A DNA stretch of 64,000 nucleotides from Scatophagus argus (taxonomy: Eukaryota > Chordata > Actinopteri > Scatophagidae). The stretch lies in the NCBI RefSeq assembly GCF_020382885.2, contig NC_058498.1:21667001-21731000 (forward strand), written 5' to 3'. Both the position numbers and the translations under genes were made by a program. Of this stretch, positions 25,901 to 38,381 are shown one piece after another; within the stretch, counting starts at the first letter, position 1, and each line of letters opens with the position of its first letter. The notes under the pieces are model-generated. The model was not told the DNA's origin, made no database searches, and saw nothing but the letters and a program-made list of their open reading frames with translations.

Positions 25901-28900
25901 TGAGTATTATTTCCTCTAATTCACACATACACGCTGTTAACAAACCCCTGCAATGCCTATTATAACCAACATTGGATTCGTAAGATTTAGATGACAGTAT
26001 AAGCCTAAATCCATAATGATCTTAGGAGAGATGTTACCTTCCTCCTCTGATCCTCCTCATCCAGCAGCCTGGCCTGCAGCTGTCTCACCATGACTTGCCT
26101 CTTCCACTCAGCAATGGGCCGGCCTCTCTCATCGTGAGTGGGCACCAGGTAGTCGATGTCCGACAGGTTGGCCTCCTCAGTGGGCAGGACCACCATCTTG
26201 TTCTACACGCACAAGGCATTTTAGACAAAGAAAGGGAGCGCTAACAAAGGAAGGATGTACAACATGAGAAAGCTTAATGCACTTACTGCTTGCCCAGTGA
26301 AGACTCCTGATAATCCTGACTGTTTCAACGATTTAATGGACTTCATGTCGCCAAGACGTTTTCTGTCAGCCAGGAGGTTTGCATTAGGCAACATTGTCTT
26401 TTCAGCAGGGACAGTTATCTCACTCCCAGTGGCTTTGGTCTGACTGAAACCTTTGATAACTGTAAATACAAGTCATATTCTCCGTTATTCCACTGAGCAT
26501 TTCAGTAGTGTAACAGGTGGTGCATTTTTTTTGGTAAAAGAGTAATTAAAGCAGATAAACAGAGATGCCTCACCGGATGTTGCGATTTGAACCTGCTCTA
26601 TTTTGCTGACAGCTGTTTTATCTGGCTGTGTGGGCGTGGGTGAAGCAGAAGGTAAAGGAGGTGCAGAGGGGGGCTGAGGGTATCTCGCCTGGGGGCACTC
26701 CTCACTCTCAGGTTGCTAATTTGGACAAAATAAGAGAAATAGCTGAGTTGCGTGAAAAATTCAGGGTTTCATCTTATACCCAAGGCAAGTGTCATTTTCA
26801 TGCACAGCACCCACATTGTTTAAGTAGCAAACGTACTTGCCCATTTTTGTGACTATGAGTGTGTTGGTCCTGAAATGAGGTGTGGTCAAGCGCATTGTTG
26901 GGGCATTGCTATCTTAAAGCTACACAATCCGAGCGTGCCACTGAACAATAAAAACCCAGCCTAAAGTCAATGGCAGCAAAATGATGCTATTTAAATGATT
27001 ATTTCGATAGTAAGATGTGCCTACATAGGTGGCTTCACAACGTCTGTACCCTCTGCTTGTTACAAATTAGTGATGCACAGATCAGTTCTTATGACCCAAA
27101 TCTGCACTGAGAACCTGAGAGAGGCTGCTTTCAGTAATTCTAAATGTTTCAATGCATGCAGTGATGTTACTTCAGAAAATACAGTTTAAGCAGCAAAACT
27201 GAAAGCTGTAGTTCTAAATTTGACAGGACAGAGGACACTTTGACCTTCTCAAAGAAACATGTTTTAGATACCTCTGATGACCCTCAGGGTGGCTCAGGAG
27301 CTCAGTAACTTGACTCCAAACAACTTCACTGTATGAACTGGACTGTGTGTAACCTTTTGGATGTGTAGAACAACTCACAACATTAATTAACATTAGATCC
27401 TGACTGATCCTTAAATAATCAATGAAGTTGCTGTCATTCATGTGTAGATGTGTTTGAAATGTTTCTCTTAATGGGGAGACACTTGTCGTTTTGTGCTTCA
27501 GGGATCTTTGCAGATAATGTCATGAATATTTTTACACATTCAAAATGTGTTCCTCTACCCACCTGCCACCCATCCCTTATTAATCAGAATCATCATTTTT
27601 AGGTCCCAGAATGCCTGATCTATGGTGATCTGCACATCACAATGACCTGTGCAGCCCTTGTCTCATCCTCAGGAACATTTGGCTACATTTGTCGTGTAGA
27701 CAAATGGAGCTGGTGATGCGACGTAGGACTGGGAGTCAGCAGAGGCAGAGGATTCACTGACTAACAACCACATACCAGCCATTTGTGCCATGGACTTTAG
27801 ACTACAGATCATTTAAACCTGAATGTTTACCTTTAAACTATCCATGGTTGTGTTACTGCTGTACGCGTCCCTGCATGTGTCACTCAGGCAGCCGTAGTAG
27901 TCGTCCCTGCTGCTCTGCAACAACACCGCCGGCTTCACCGTCACTTCCTCCTCCACTGGAGCGGTTACCTCGATGGGCTTATCTGCACAGGCTGTCTGTG
28001 AATATAAAAGACATACCTGTGAGACATTTGACGACCAAATATATGATATATAATATATAATTTCTGTTTTTAGCACTTGCTCACAGTTTTCTAAACACTG
28101 TACAATCTCACAATGATAAACTAGTAGTCTGGACCTTGGACAAAAAAATTAAAATTATTACTTGAGTTTCAAATTTTAACTGCTATCAACGGCAATATTT
28201 CTCACCCAACACGATGCAGGTAAATGTAAAGGTAAGTGATATGTATTTGGTTCTGCTAGAAAGGCAGGGGCATACTGAATGGTAGAAACAGAATTGTTAC
28301 AGTTGGTGGGAAACAGAAATGCAAACTGAGAAGTGGAATCAATCACTATAATTATTTTTGCAATAGAATTTCTTTGGTTTGTTTTCTAGAGGTCAGCAAG
28401 ACATGTACAAAAAAACGGGACACTGAAAAACATAAAGAAACCAGAATGTGTTAATCTGCATATACTCAGTTGAAAACAATACAAAGACAATGTATTTAAT
28501 ATTTTACCTCATCAGCTTATCCTAACATATTTCAAACAAGTTAGGAAAGGAGCAACAAAAGACTGTGAAAATTGTGGGATGTTCAAAAAACATCAGAAAA
28601 ATCCACAGGTAAACAGATTCATTGGTAACAGGTGATAGGAACATGATTGGTTACGAAGGGGGAATCCCCGAAAGGCTCAGTCGTTCACAGGAAAGAATAA
28701 AGTGCCACTTTGTGAAACACATGCTCAAGAACACTTCAGTAAACACAGTACAGTTACGGTCTGGTTTTTCTTACTTTTTTCTATTTTATCAAACAAATCA
28801 GTTCAAGTCAAGCATGTTAGTTTAATCATGTACTGATGTACGTTAAAAGTGTTTATCTTGCTAAGGAAAGCATGCTCTAATTTGAAAAAAAAAAAAACAA

Positions 28901-31900
28901 CAACAACAAATGAACAAACGGGTTAAACGAAATTAACTAGAATGTCCAGATTGAAAGTAACATATCAAAACATTTTAAAAGCCTGAAGACACTCACTATG
29001 AAACAAACCCACGCAGCAACCCACGGGACAAGTAAGCAACCTTGAATAATTGGCAGCATTTCACACCACTGTAGGAAGGATGTAGGATGTATGGAAACAT
29101 TTAGATCCCATTTAATGAACCTGCATTGTCTTAATGCACTCCATGCAGAATGCATATCAAATTCAGCTCTCCAAGGACATTATTAGTAACCAAAACATCA
29201 AAGGCAGCAGTAATATGCTGCTGCATGCTGTTGTGCTTTGTGTCCATGAGGTGGTCCTTGCCATTTCCTCTCACGCGGCACTTTGAAGTCGAACAGCACG
29301 AAATATGCTGTGACACCGCTCGGGCGGAGGAATAAACTTCCCCGAAGTTGTGCAATCCACAAATAGATAAACAAGAGGGCTGGGAGAAGGGGAGGGGGAA
29401 CCCGATTCCTTTGTGACCCTTCTCGTAACAGTTCAATGTCCTAAAAGCCATGATGAACTGGTCCTTGTGTGTGTAAGTGTGTGTGTGTGTGTTTAATTAG
29501 ACCCAGTGGCCAGAGAGCATTTGGTTTTCATCAGCACCCCATCACAATTGCCACGCAGATAGAGATAGCCTAGCCCTGTTTTGGCCTGGATCCACTCTCC
29601 TGCTATCAAAGACCACAAAGAGCACGATCACTGCAGATTAGGAGCCAAGAGTTAAGAAACAGCTCCTCAGTGCTGTCTCATTGTCGAACATGCAGCCCCA
29701 GTAATCCATGGTCCCTGCGGGTCGAGCCGTGAGAGAGTTGAAGTATTTCAGAACACCATGTGTATTTAAAAAACATGCCTTGTAATTCTGCGCCCTGAGA
29801 TCAATCATTAAAACAACCTGCTTCCATGTGAAATGTTCATGTTCTCGGTGATAAATTGTGATGTGGAATGTACACGGCGGGTGTACATTATACACAGAAC
29901 ACTATAGTGTAAATACATGTCCACTCGCATGTTAAAATACTCTCAGGTTTCCTGCATGGAGGACACTGCTTGAGAGGCGAACAACTGACTCACACAGTGT
30001 TTTTGCCAACATTTACAACTATTTTGCATCCACTGTAGCTAAACAACACAAATGATTTGTCTACATACTGGAACATTTAACTACTACTGGATCAGAAAAT
30101 TATATCAGGAAACAGTAAAAGATAAAAAAGAAAAAAAAAAAAGGAAATCAGGACCAATTTGAAATAATCAACAATGACAACACATATTAGGGCCATGAGC
30201 CTGGAGTATTAGTCATGCCTAACCGTAAGAGGCCACAGCTGATCAGAAAACAGGTAAAACACTGCCAAAACATCTGCCAGTTAGGGCCTCTTTAACAACA
30301 CTTACAGAACTTTCCTTTCATTTTACAAAACTAAATTACTCACCCTGTCCAGTCACTCACTTATGGAAAAAAAATGCTCAAAGAAAAATAATGTTCTAAA
30401 GCCCAAAGAGGAGGAAAAACAAGCAAAACTGCACCTAAAGGTGAAAATGATCAATACAACAAAATAAAACTTCCAAACCTGAACCTTGAGCAACTCTCCC
30501 AGTGCACACCGATGTGACTTCACCTTACAGTGGAACTCCAGAGGCACTGACTCGTGCAGCCAGGTACCTGGGATGGCTGCTCCTCCACGAGGATGTGACA
30601 CTATCGTAAGACTGCCGACCACTCGTTTGACACCATCATCAGCATCTCTGCCTGTGACCACCAGGCACCGGGCAATAAACAATAAACTCTGATCGGAGAA
30701 TGCGGTTAATAATTAAGGGAAAGGATAGGATGGCCGGTAATGTCACTAATGCATGGACAAACCAACGGGCATGTTGTTGCACGAAGGGAGGTATCAGCGG
30801 AAGACTTGTCAAAGCTGCTGGAAAAGAGACATTTTATCCACATGCGTTCAGGCTTTTTTTTTTTTTTCCACTGGGGACGATTGAATGGAGGAGCTAATTC
30901 ATCAAGCTTTTTAATTGTGAGGGCTGGGGTAGAAAATGTGACAACGGAAACACAATGTGACAGCATAAGCTCTAATGTGGAAAAGCTGACCACAACAAAC
31001 GGATGATCGTGTCTAATTGTGGCCACATTTTTCAAGAATTGATGACTTATATCATGCACTGATACACCAGTTTCCTGATGAATATTACCTCTGCCTCATC
31101 ATGATCCTCGCATTGCAGCAGCCCTGCTGGAAAAACATTTTGAGCACCAACACAAGGTTGCCATTTAGGGCTACAAAAATTTGTTATGATAGTTAGCAAT
31201 TAATCTGTTTACAAGGGGTGTAAGAAAACGCTGATACAATATTATGTTTCAGGATGTTTCAGTATCGATTCTCAAAAACACTACTGATTTTTAACTGTTT
31301 ACATGCAAAGATCTGTAGCAGTTACTGTTTTGTTACCAGAAGAATCCTGTAAGCACCTTTGTTTTGTTATATTATTCACTGATAAAGGTATTCAGATCTC
31401 CAGAATCTTGTGAAAACACAGCCCCACTGCTGATTATTGTCATGATTATTTGTTGCCCTCTTCAATGTTAGAAAATAGTTTTTAAAAAATCAGCAAAACT
31501 AGCTGAGAAGCTATGACTAATGAATGGGGTTGAAACTGTAATATCACAGTGTGTATGAGGATATGATATAGACTTTACACTCCTGATGTGAAAGAAGAGA
31601 ACGGAGGGCTTCTTAAGATGTGGATCTACATTATATCCTCTGACAAACTGAAGAACACAATATCTCCATGAGACTCACTCCGCTGATAACGTTGATGAGA
31701 TATTTTCATGTGCGCAAATACAAAAAGCTATAAAAGCATGTGTTTTGTTTCTCAATTGAAAAAAAAAGCAGAAATTTTGACAATGTCCTGAAAAACAAAG
31801 TGATAGATTAGATGACAATGTGCTTCCTCTGTTCAAGTATTCTAAAAATACCATTCTCAAACAACAGTATCTTTGGCCCGATCGCTGTGAATGCAGCGCA

Positions 31901-34900
31901 AAAGCCACAAATGTGCGTGAAGTAAACCTCACGCCACACACTGTTTATTTGATTGCAGCTGTTCCTGAGATGCGAGATGAGGAGGAGAGGTTGACAGCGC
32001 TGAACGAATCTGACCTCGATGTGAGTGATCCAAACATGCAGAGAGGCCAAATGCGCCGCTCTCCCCCGGTCAGTGTCCCAGCTCATTTAGGTCGCTGCTC
32101 GGAAATGAGATTATCTGACTGACACTTTAGAACAGATGAAACCTGTGATCTACGCAGCACGTTACAAACCTAAAACACCACCAACAATGTAATTAAAGCA
32201 TCTCTACTTGTACAGCTCCTCTCTGGAAGAGCAGCTTTCAAAGCATTAGTCTGCTCTCCAAATGTCACGAAAACCAATTAAAGTTTATTTCAGGTTTTCT
32301 ATCAGATGACCCCTTTGTTCACATCAAGCCTCAAGTTTGTGCATCCAATTCACACGTTGCCAAGAAACGTGATACATCATTTTGTCTGCCACCAGCATTA
32401 CACAGCATCCAGAGGTGACAATCATAGCACTCCCAAGTCCCTGGAAAAAACATGACACACAATCAAACGTGTGTTTGAAGCCAACGACATCCTGCTCTCC
32501 AAGTCCACAAAGGGATAGAGTTGCGGGTTCCAGGCATCGGAATGGTGAAAACACTGAAATTTAAGCTTGTGGATCCCATAACGGGCTCAGCCCCTGGGCC
32601 CTGCACCTGAGCCGCTGGAGAGGGGTAACTGATAGGCCCTTAGCTGGCGGCGGCTCTGGCTGCGTTCGACGTTGCAGCGGCCCCTGCGCTAATTAGCTCT
32701 CCATTGTTGATGGGAGGATTATTTCTGAAGGGGGAGCAACGCCTCGCTGCCTCCCTATCATCATCCTCTTCATGTATGAGTGCTGCTCTTCCCTGGTGAT
32801 TTATTCATGGCTTCGTCTTCATTGGCCGACAGCTTTCCTTACTCTGTGTACATCGTTGTGTAGTCTGCACTACGCAGGCTGCAGGTTGACAGCTGCGAGT
32901 CTTTAAGGTTCAACAAGTCCACTGACTGACTGGTCCACATAGGATCTTCTGACAGTTTCCTCTGTTTCCGATTAAAAATCAACTCCACAAGCTCAAATTA
33001 CAGCATAGGTATTGTCTCTAACCCTGTAAACCTAATTATTATGTAGAAATTTAAAAGAAAAACTAAGAAATCAGGATATCAAGAGGCTGAACTCAGCAAA
33101 CGGACTGTTAGAGTTCAGTGCAATCCAGTTCTTACTGCACTGACCTCTGACTTGATCAGGCAGCACAAACAAGGTGTTAACACTAAAATATTCATCAGTC
33201 ACATTAAGGAGCGCTGTGCTTTCTGCACAAAACAAAAGAGCTAATCTCAGAGAGTCCTCTGTGGCAAGCTGAGAGCGACCAATCTCCTCCTGTACTCATG
33301 GCATCGCCCTACATTAATGCCTAATTAAACACAAAAGCCATCTTCCTCCCCCTACTTAAACCTCTTAAACTGAGAGCAAAGCAATCAGGCTGAGTGGAAG
33401 AGAACAGTGCTGCAGAAGGACAGGTCTGACCCACATGAAATACATGTCACAAATTAAGAAAGTGATTCACCAAGGTTCCAGATGTCCGTTGTTGACCCCA
33501 AACTAGCTTTGATTTCTATGCCAAAGTAGGCAGCTGGATAGCACTGACACACCGAGAGGACACAAAGCAGGAGCATGTGTCAAGTAAAATTTACTGGAGT
33601 AGGAGAGAGAGAGAGAGCTTACATTTTTCTCCATGGCACGGAGATATCTGGCACATTCACAGTGTCCATTGTACTCTGCCAAGTCTGCAGGTGTGAAGCC
33701 ATCAATATCTTGGTCTGTGGGGCTTGCCTGATTGGCCAACAGGATTTCACAGCACTGAGAGACAAAGGGACAATATAGAAGACAAAGAAACAGGTATATA
33801 TATATGTATATATATATATAAATATTGTTGTAAGAATACAGTTTATTTAGACAAGAACAAACAAAAACAAAAGAAAAAAAGGTGCGCCCAACCTTCAGCT
33901 CTCCATTCTCCGCAGCATCATGAAGTGGGGTCCCTCCCCAGTAATCCTTGATGACCTTTGAACCCATTTCAAGCAGCTTCTCCAAGATGCAATAGTGCCC
34001 TCTGCTGGCAGCAAAGTGCAGAGCAGTTGCTCCATCTCTGTCCTGGCAGGACAGGCCGACCTCAGTACACGTCACCTATTTGGGGTTCGTTGAGAAGGAT
34101 CACAGGGATGACTGAAAACAAAGACAAAAAAAGACAAAGCAAACAGCTGTCGTGCATCTCTACTGACCAGCCACAGCACTACAGCTTGGTGGCCCATGTG
34201 AGCTGCAGCATGCAGGCAGGTCATGCCATCATGGGCCCTCAGGTGGACGTCAGCCCCGCATTCGTTTACGAGATACTCTGCAACATGCAGGTGCCCTTCC
34301 TGGCAGGCCAGATAGAGCGGGGTAGCACCGATGACTGTCTGGTGGTTCACACACCTGTACATCAACAACACGGACGCACAAGGTTAAGTTACCAGTATCA
34401 GCCACTAAGTGCTCAAAAACACGTTGTCAGTATTGAGACCCATATCAAAATTCTGCCAGGTGCAACATACCAGTTTGACATGTAGATGATTCATGATGTT
34501 CAACACGCGCAGCAGATATTGTATATGTTATTATTAGCCAAGATAATAGCTATTTTAAGCTTCAGTCTCACATGACACAATTTACCAGGCAGGTTTTTAT
34601 TAAGATGCCTTCAAGGACGGTACCAAAAAAATAACACAAAAGTAAACAAAAAGCTTAATACTTAAAATGATGAACAAAATGTCTCCAGTATTGTTAAATC
34701 ATACACAGCAACAGAAGCATAAGTATCTGAACACTATAATGTGAGGAAAAGCTTTAAAATGCAGTTCTATATGTATTCATAGTAGCTGTAATAGCGTGTA
34801 CAAGATACAGGGCACATTAGGAACAGAGAGAATACAAACATCAGATGATCAAAAGTTACACCTAAAGTGATGGAAAAACTTAAAGCTAAAACTTTATATT

Positions 34901-37612
34901 GTTAGGTAGGAATAACATATAACAATTGTACTGTTGCTTAATGTGGTGATTCTGCAGGTCTTGTTCTGCTTTGAACTAACTTTATTAGTATCCCACACAG
35001 GGGAATATAGTAATGTTATCCAAAACATAGTGTTATCTACATAACACAAGGGTGACATGTGATTGACAGTGTCTATTCATGTATTATTCACAAGTTTACC
35101 GATGGTCACACGTGATGGCGTGACCCCGCCATGCGTCATGCGAATTACAGTCATACTCTCCTGTAACAAGGAGATGAAGCAGGAAGAGCAACCATCTGGT
35201 CCTCACAGTGCCACTGTCTCAGGTTTAGGAGATGGAGGAGATATGGGATTCAAATTTCAGATGTTCACCTGCCCCTCTACAGAAGTGCAGTCTAATAAAC
35301 CATAAATCTTTCTGAGTATGAGCCACAGCAATAAATGAGTCATCACTTGATAATATCCAATCGTTATCGGTATATGTGATTTTACTTGTAGTGAGATAAG
35401 TCAAACAATGGTTTGACAGCAACAAAAGAACTCTATACTGCAGCTGTACCCAAAGCTCAACTATCACATCACAGTCATATCACAGAGTGTGTCTAAAGAT
35501 TAAGACTGAAACACACAGTCAGTGTGTTTGTTGTTAACACAAGTCACAGTCAGACAGTGAGTGTCCTTTATTCTTTGGTTACTGACTACTTGGTAGAGTT
35601 AGCTTTACATAAATAATAAAGTCCAGTGTAATAAGTAGCACTATTTCACTATATTAAGAGTTATTTGTGTGTGTTGAATGTAAGCCCAACATTTCAGTTA
35701 ATGTGTTAAATTATCAGTCAGGTTAAACTGTACAGTATCATTCAGCCTAACTGTGATGTATTAAGTAGCTGTTGTTCCATTTTTCCCTGTCCTTCTGCAG
35801 AGGTTATGTGGAAACATTCAAAATTAGGATTTGATTTCAAACATAATACCCATGAATTTGTGTTTAAGAGGGAAATAAATAGCCAAACAATAGGACGATT
35901 CCAAACTGATTAGATCCTGATCTTCACAGGTAAGCTACCATCCACTGTAGGTTGACTGAACAAAACAAAAGCTGGCTCCCAACCCATCAGTCTGAGTCAG
36001 CTGTGATGCATTAATACCAGGGCTTGTGACTGATAGTGTGAAGCAGATATGTTGAAATAGCTAGCAAAAAAATTTGTGACAATCTATGTATTCGGTGTTA
36101 CGATGTTGTGACAGGATGAGTGAAAATTTTATCCCGCTGGTGCCACTGGACAAAAAGTTGTTTGTTCTCAAGGGAGCTTAAATGTCTGTTGAAAATGTCG
36201 TGGCAATCCACTTGACAGCTGTCGAGATACTTAACTCTGAACCACACACGTCAATGTCGTGGTGTTGCTTGAGAACGAGCCAGGGGTTCAAAAAAATCAA
36301 GAGGATTCCTCCTCTGGGAACCACGAATACTCGTGCAAATCCTCAAAACAATCCATCATATAGTATAAAAGATAATAGATATTTCAGTCTGGATCAAATT
36401 GGTGGACACACTGTGCCACTAGCATTGCTACAATAACAACTAATAGCAGCGAAAGCAAGGACTGTAACCCACCCAGGTGCCTGCTGAATGAGCAGTTTTA
36501 AACAGGTGAGGTCTCCACTGGCTGCAGAGTAGTGAGCAGGTACAGCTCCACAGTTCGTTTCTACCTTTGCCACTCCTCCAACAGAAAGCAGCCACTTGAT
36601 GACTTCCACACAACCGAACCGGGCTGCGAGGTGGAGCGCAGTGGCACCAGCAGCATCCATATCCTGGAAACATCCACAAAAATCAGATTTAGATGGAGCT
36701 CGATGCGTGATGAGAAATTGAACGCCTCTGGTGTATGGGTTTTTCACAGGGTAACACTCTTGATTATCAAGACATGCTGAAGGGGCTTCATTACTCATGT
36801 ATCCATGGATACAGTGCAAAATATTAAACAGAGACAGTTCATGGTCGCCATTAAGAATTAACAAGGAAAAATAAGACAAACTCTTAGAGTTGTTCTTTTT
36901 TTAGGCAGGTTCTTGCAAATTCAATCATATTGGACCTGTATAATTTTGAGAAACAACAGATGCAGACTTGACTATATACAAAGCTCAGCAGGAGCTCCCC
37001 TCATCCATCTGGACATAATTACACTTGCTACATAACACTAATGGATACTCAGTAAGTCAACACCATATGATGTAATCAGCCGGTAATACATAAGAAAAGG
37101 CAGTGTACAGTACCTTTTACAACTGCAGTGATGTAACCTCATCCTGGGATCAGTAAGATGACCATCTAAAGCCTGAATTTAGTCTCACACATGCCAAAGT
37201 TGGTGGGAATTACCAAGAGACCTGGACACGTGGCATCTCTCCAAGGCATTTGAGATCTCAGGGTCAGTTTCTCTCCCTCTCTTTGTGTGTAGAGACTGCT
37301 CTAATTAGATACACTTACCTCAATGTTGCAGCCTCCTTGGTCCGCGAGCCATTGCAGCTCCCGGATGTTGCCAGTAGCTGCTGCATCATGTGCTGGCGTT
37401 GCCCTGTTCAAGGCCCGGGCATCAGCTGGCAGCCCCAACTCGCTCACCAGGAACTGCAGGCACTCCAGGCGTCCACACCTCGCTGCGTGGTGCACTGGGC
37501 CAGCACCTTGGGCATCAGTGATGGCAGATGCGAGGTGGCCGGAAGATGCTAGGTCCCTCAGGGTTGCAAGATCCCCGGCTCGAGCCGCCTGGATGGCCCG
37601 ATGAAGCACCAT
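22905..37612 (-). CDS. espnl: Espin-like protein (ankyrin-repeat actin-bundle protein)
   Basis: Eleven coding exons: 37319-37612 (ATG at 37610-37612), 36473-36663, 34168-34354, 33893-34075, 33623-33754, 27831-27995, 26574-26715, 26287-26459, 26038-26202, 24274-25232, 22905-23436 (TAG at 22905-22907). All phases close and give about 1040 aa, close to human ESPNL (about 1005 from memory). Residues 1-325 are ankyrin repeats ([68 protein letters not shown]). Residues 385-432 are proline-rich. Residues near 505-535 carry [20 protein letters not shown], and the large exon begins [20 protein letters not shown]; both are ESPNL hallmarks. The C-terminal exon has [14 protein letters not shown] and [17 protein letters not shown] is a myosin III cargo in hair-cell stereocilia and shapes actin bundles. 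The donor after 24274 (GTGCAC) is weak, but the next exon continues in phase. Confidence 0.93.
23437..27830 (-). other. espnl introns between C-terminal exons
   Basis: Noncoding stretches at 23437-24273, 25233-26037 and 26716-27830. They are AT-rich and unremarkable. I see no extra exon, RNA gene or clear transposon. Confidence 0.55.
28390..28790 (+). mobile_element. Degraded Tc1/mariner-like transposon (family A, copy 2)
   Basis: Shares ordered blocks with 5590-5890. It then extends into GAAAGGCTCAGTCGTTCACA and CCACTTTGTGAA, which I recognise as the leader and first codons of a fish Tc1-like transposase, followed by a short stretch from further inside the gene (AACACTTCAGTAAACACAGT). It is clearly deleted internally, with no usable transposase. 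Confidence 0.6.
29469..29491. repeat. GT microsatellite
   Basis: Short GT dinucleotide run interrupted by AA, in the long espnl intron. Confidence 0.7.
33792..33822. repeat. TA microsatellite beside an espnl exon
   Basis: TATATA run with one G interruption, about 40 bp upstream (minus strand) of the exon 33623-33754. Confidence 0.75.
34355..37318 (-). other. espnl introns between ankyrin-repeat exons
   Basis: Introns 34355-36472 and 36664-37318 flank the ankyrin exon 36473-36663. They are AT-rich. I see no transposon ends or extra exons. Confidence 0.5.
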
Positions 37613-38144
37613 CCCCAGCTGCTACAAGCAGGTTATGGCACACAGAGGAAGCCCCCTGGAGCTCTCTGGATCCCAGCAGGTTACCATCTCTTTCTATCTC
37701 ACCCTCAACTCTCATACAATAACAAAAAACTCATTGCCTCCTCCCGAGCCAGGAAAGTGACACCCGAGCTACAGCCAGCTGGCCAGCATGGCTGCTGGGG
37801 AGAGAGGAGGGGGTCAGAGTCAGCCAGATAGAAAGGTAATGAAAGACGGGTGGAGGCGCACCACTCGCGACCTCCTGCTCTCCTTTGTGTGGCAGCGACC
37901 ATATGCTGGCACACACACAACAACCCTTCACTGGAGATGGGGAAGCTGAGGCGGCACGGAAACTTAAGTAATGGGAGAAGTCAGATCAAAGGCATGCTCA
38001 ATTACAATGAGTGTTATTTTTTACAACTATTTTAAAAATTCATCTTAGAGGGGATGACTAAACAGCTGGGCAAAGTTATCATCTACAAAGAAGATTTTAC
38101 AGTTGATTACTGAAAAATAAACACCAAATGAATAAAATATTAAA
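37613..38144 (-). other. espnl-scly intergenic interval with the espnl 5' region
   Basis: The espnl start codon lies only about 770 bp from the scly stop codon. The stretch next to the espnl ATG (37613-37900) is GC-rich compared with the surroundings and probably holds the 5' UTR and core promoter. I found no convincing TATA box. Confidence 0.4.
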
Positions 38145-38159
38145 AGTGCATGGAAATAT

Positions 38160-38165
38160 TTTATT
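38160..38165 (-). terminator. Candidate scly polyadenylation signal
   Basis: AATAAA on the minus strand about 215 bp past the scly stop codon, giving a short 3' UTR (about 38145-38381). Confidence 0.45.
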
Positions 38166-38381
38166 TCAGTAACACTCATACATGCCACCCTGATTCCAGT
38201 TAGCTGATTGGCCGAGTACAGTGATCTCTCCATAACGTCACCCCTCAGGTCACTTCAACTTGTTCCCTTTGATTATTTATATGAAATATTTCATCCATTT
38301 TACACGATCCGTTAATGTAACAATAAACACATGCTGATGATGTATTTACAACCCTGTGCCCCAACAGAACTGTTTACATCA

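Larger units (their letters stand above)
27996..33622 (-). other. Long espnl intron (about 5.6 kb)
   Basis: Separates the ankyrin-repeat exons from the proline-rich and C-terminal exons. It contains a Tc1-like fragment near 28400-28790, a GT microsatellite near 29469-29491, and GC-richer islands at about 29240-29620, 30480-30690 and 32570-32860 that stand out from the AT-rich background. The joining phase (0 to 0) is satisfied without an additional exon. Confidence 0.55.

Noticed and set aside
30353..30682. Minus-strand frame ([13 protein letters not shown]...) considered as an extra espnl exon
   Set aside because: The neighbouring espnl junction is phase 0 to 0. The only good acceptor (after GTCACAG) puts this frame in phase 1, while the phase-0 reading hits a stop quickly.
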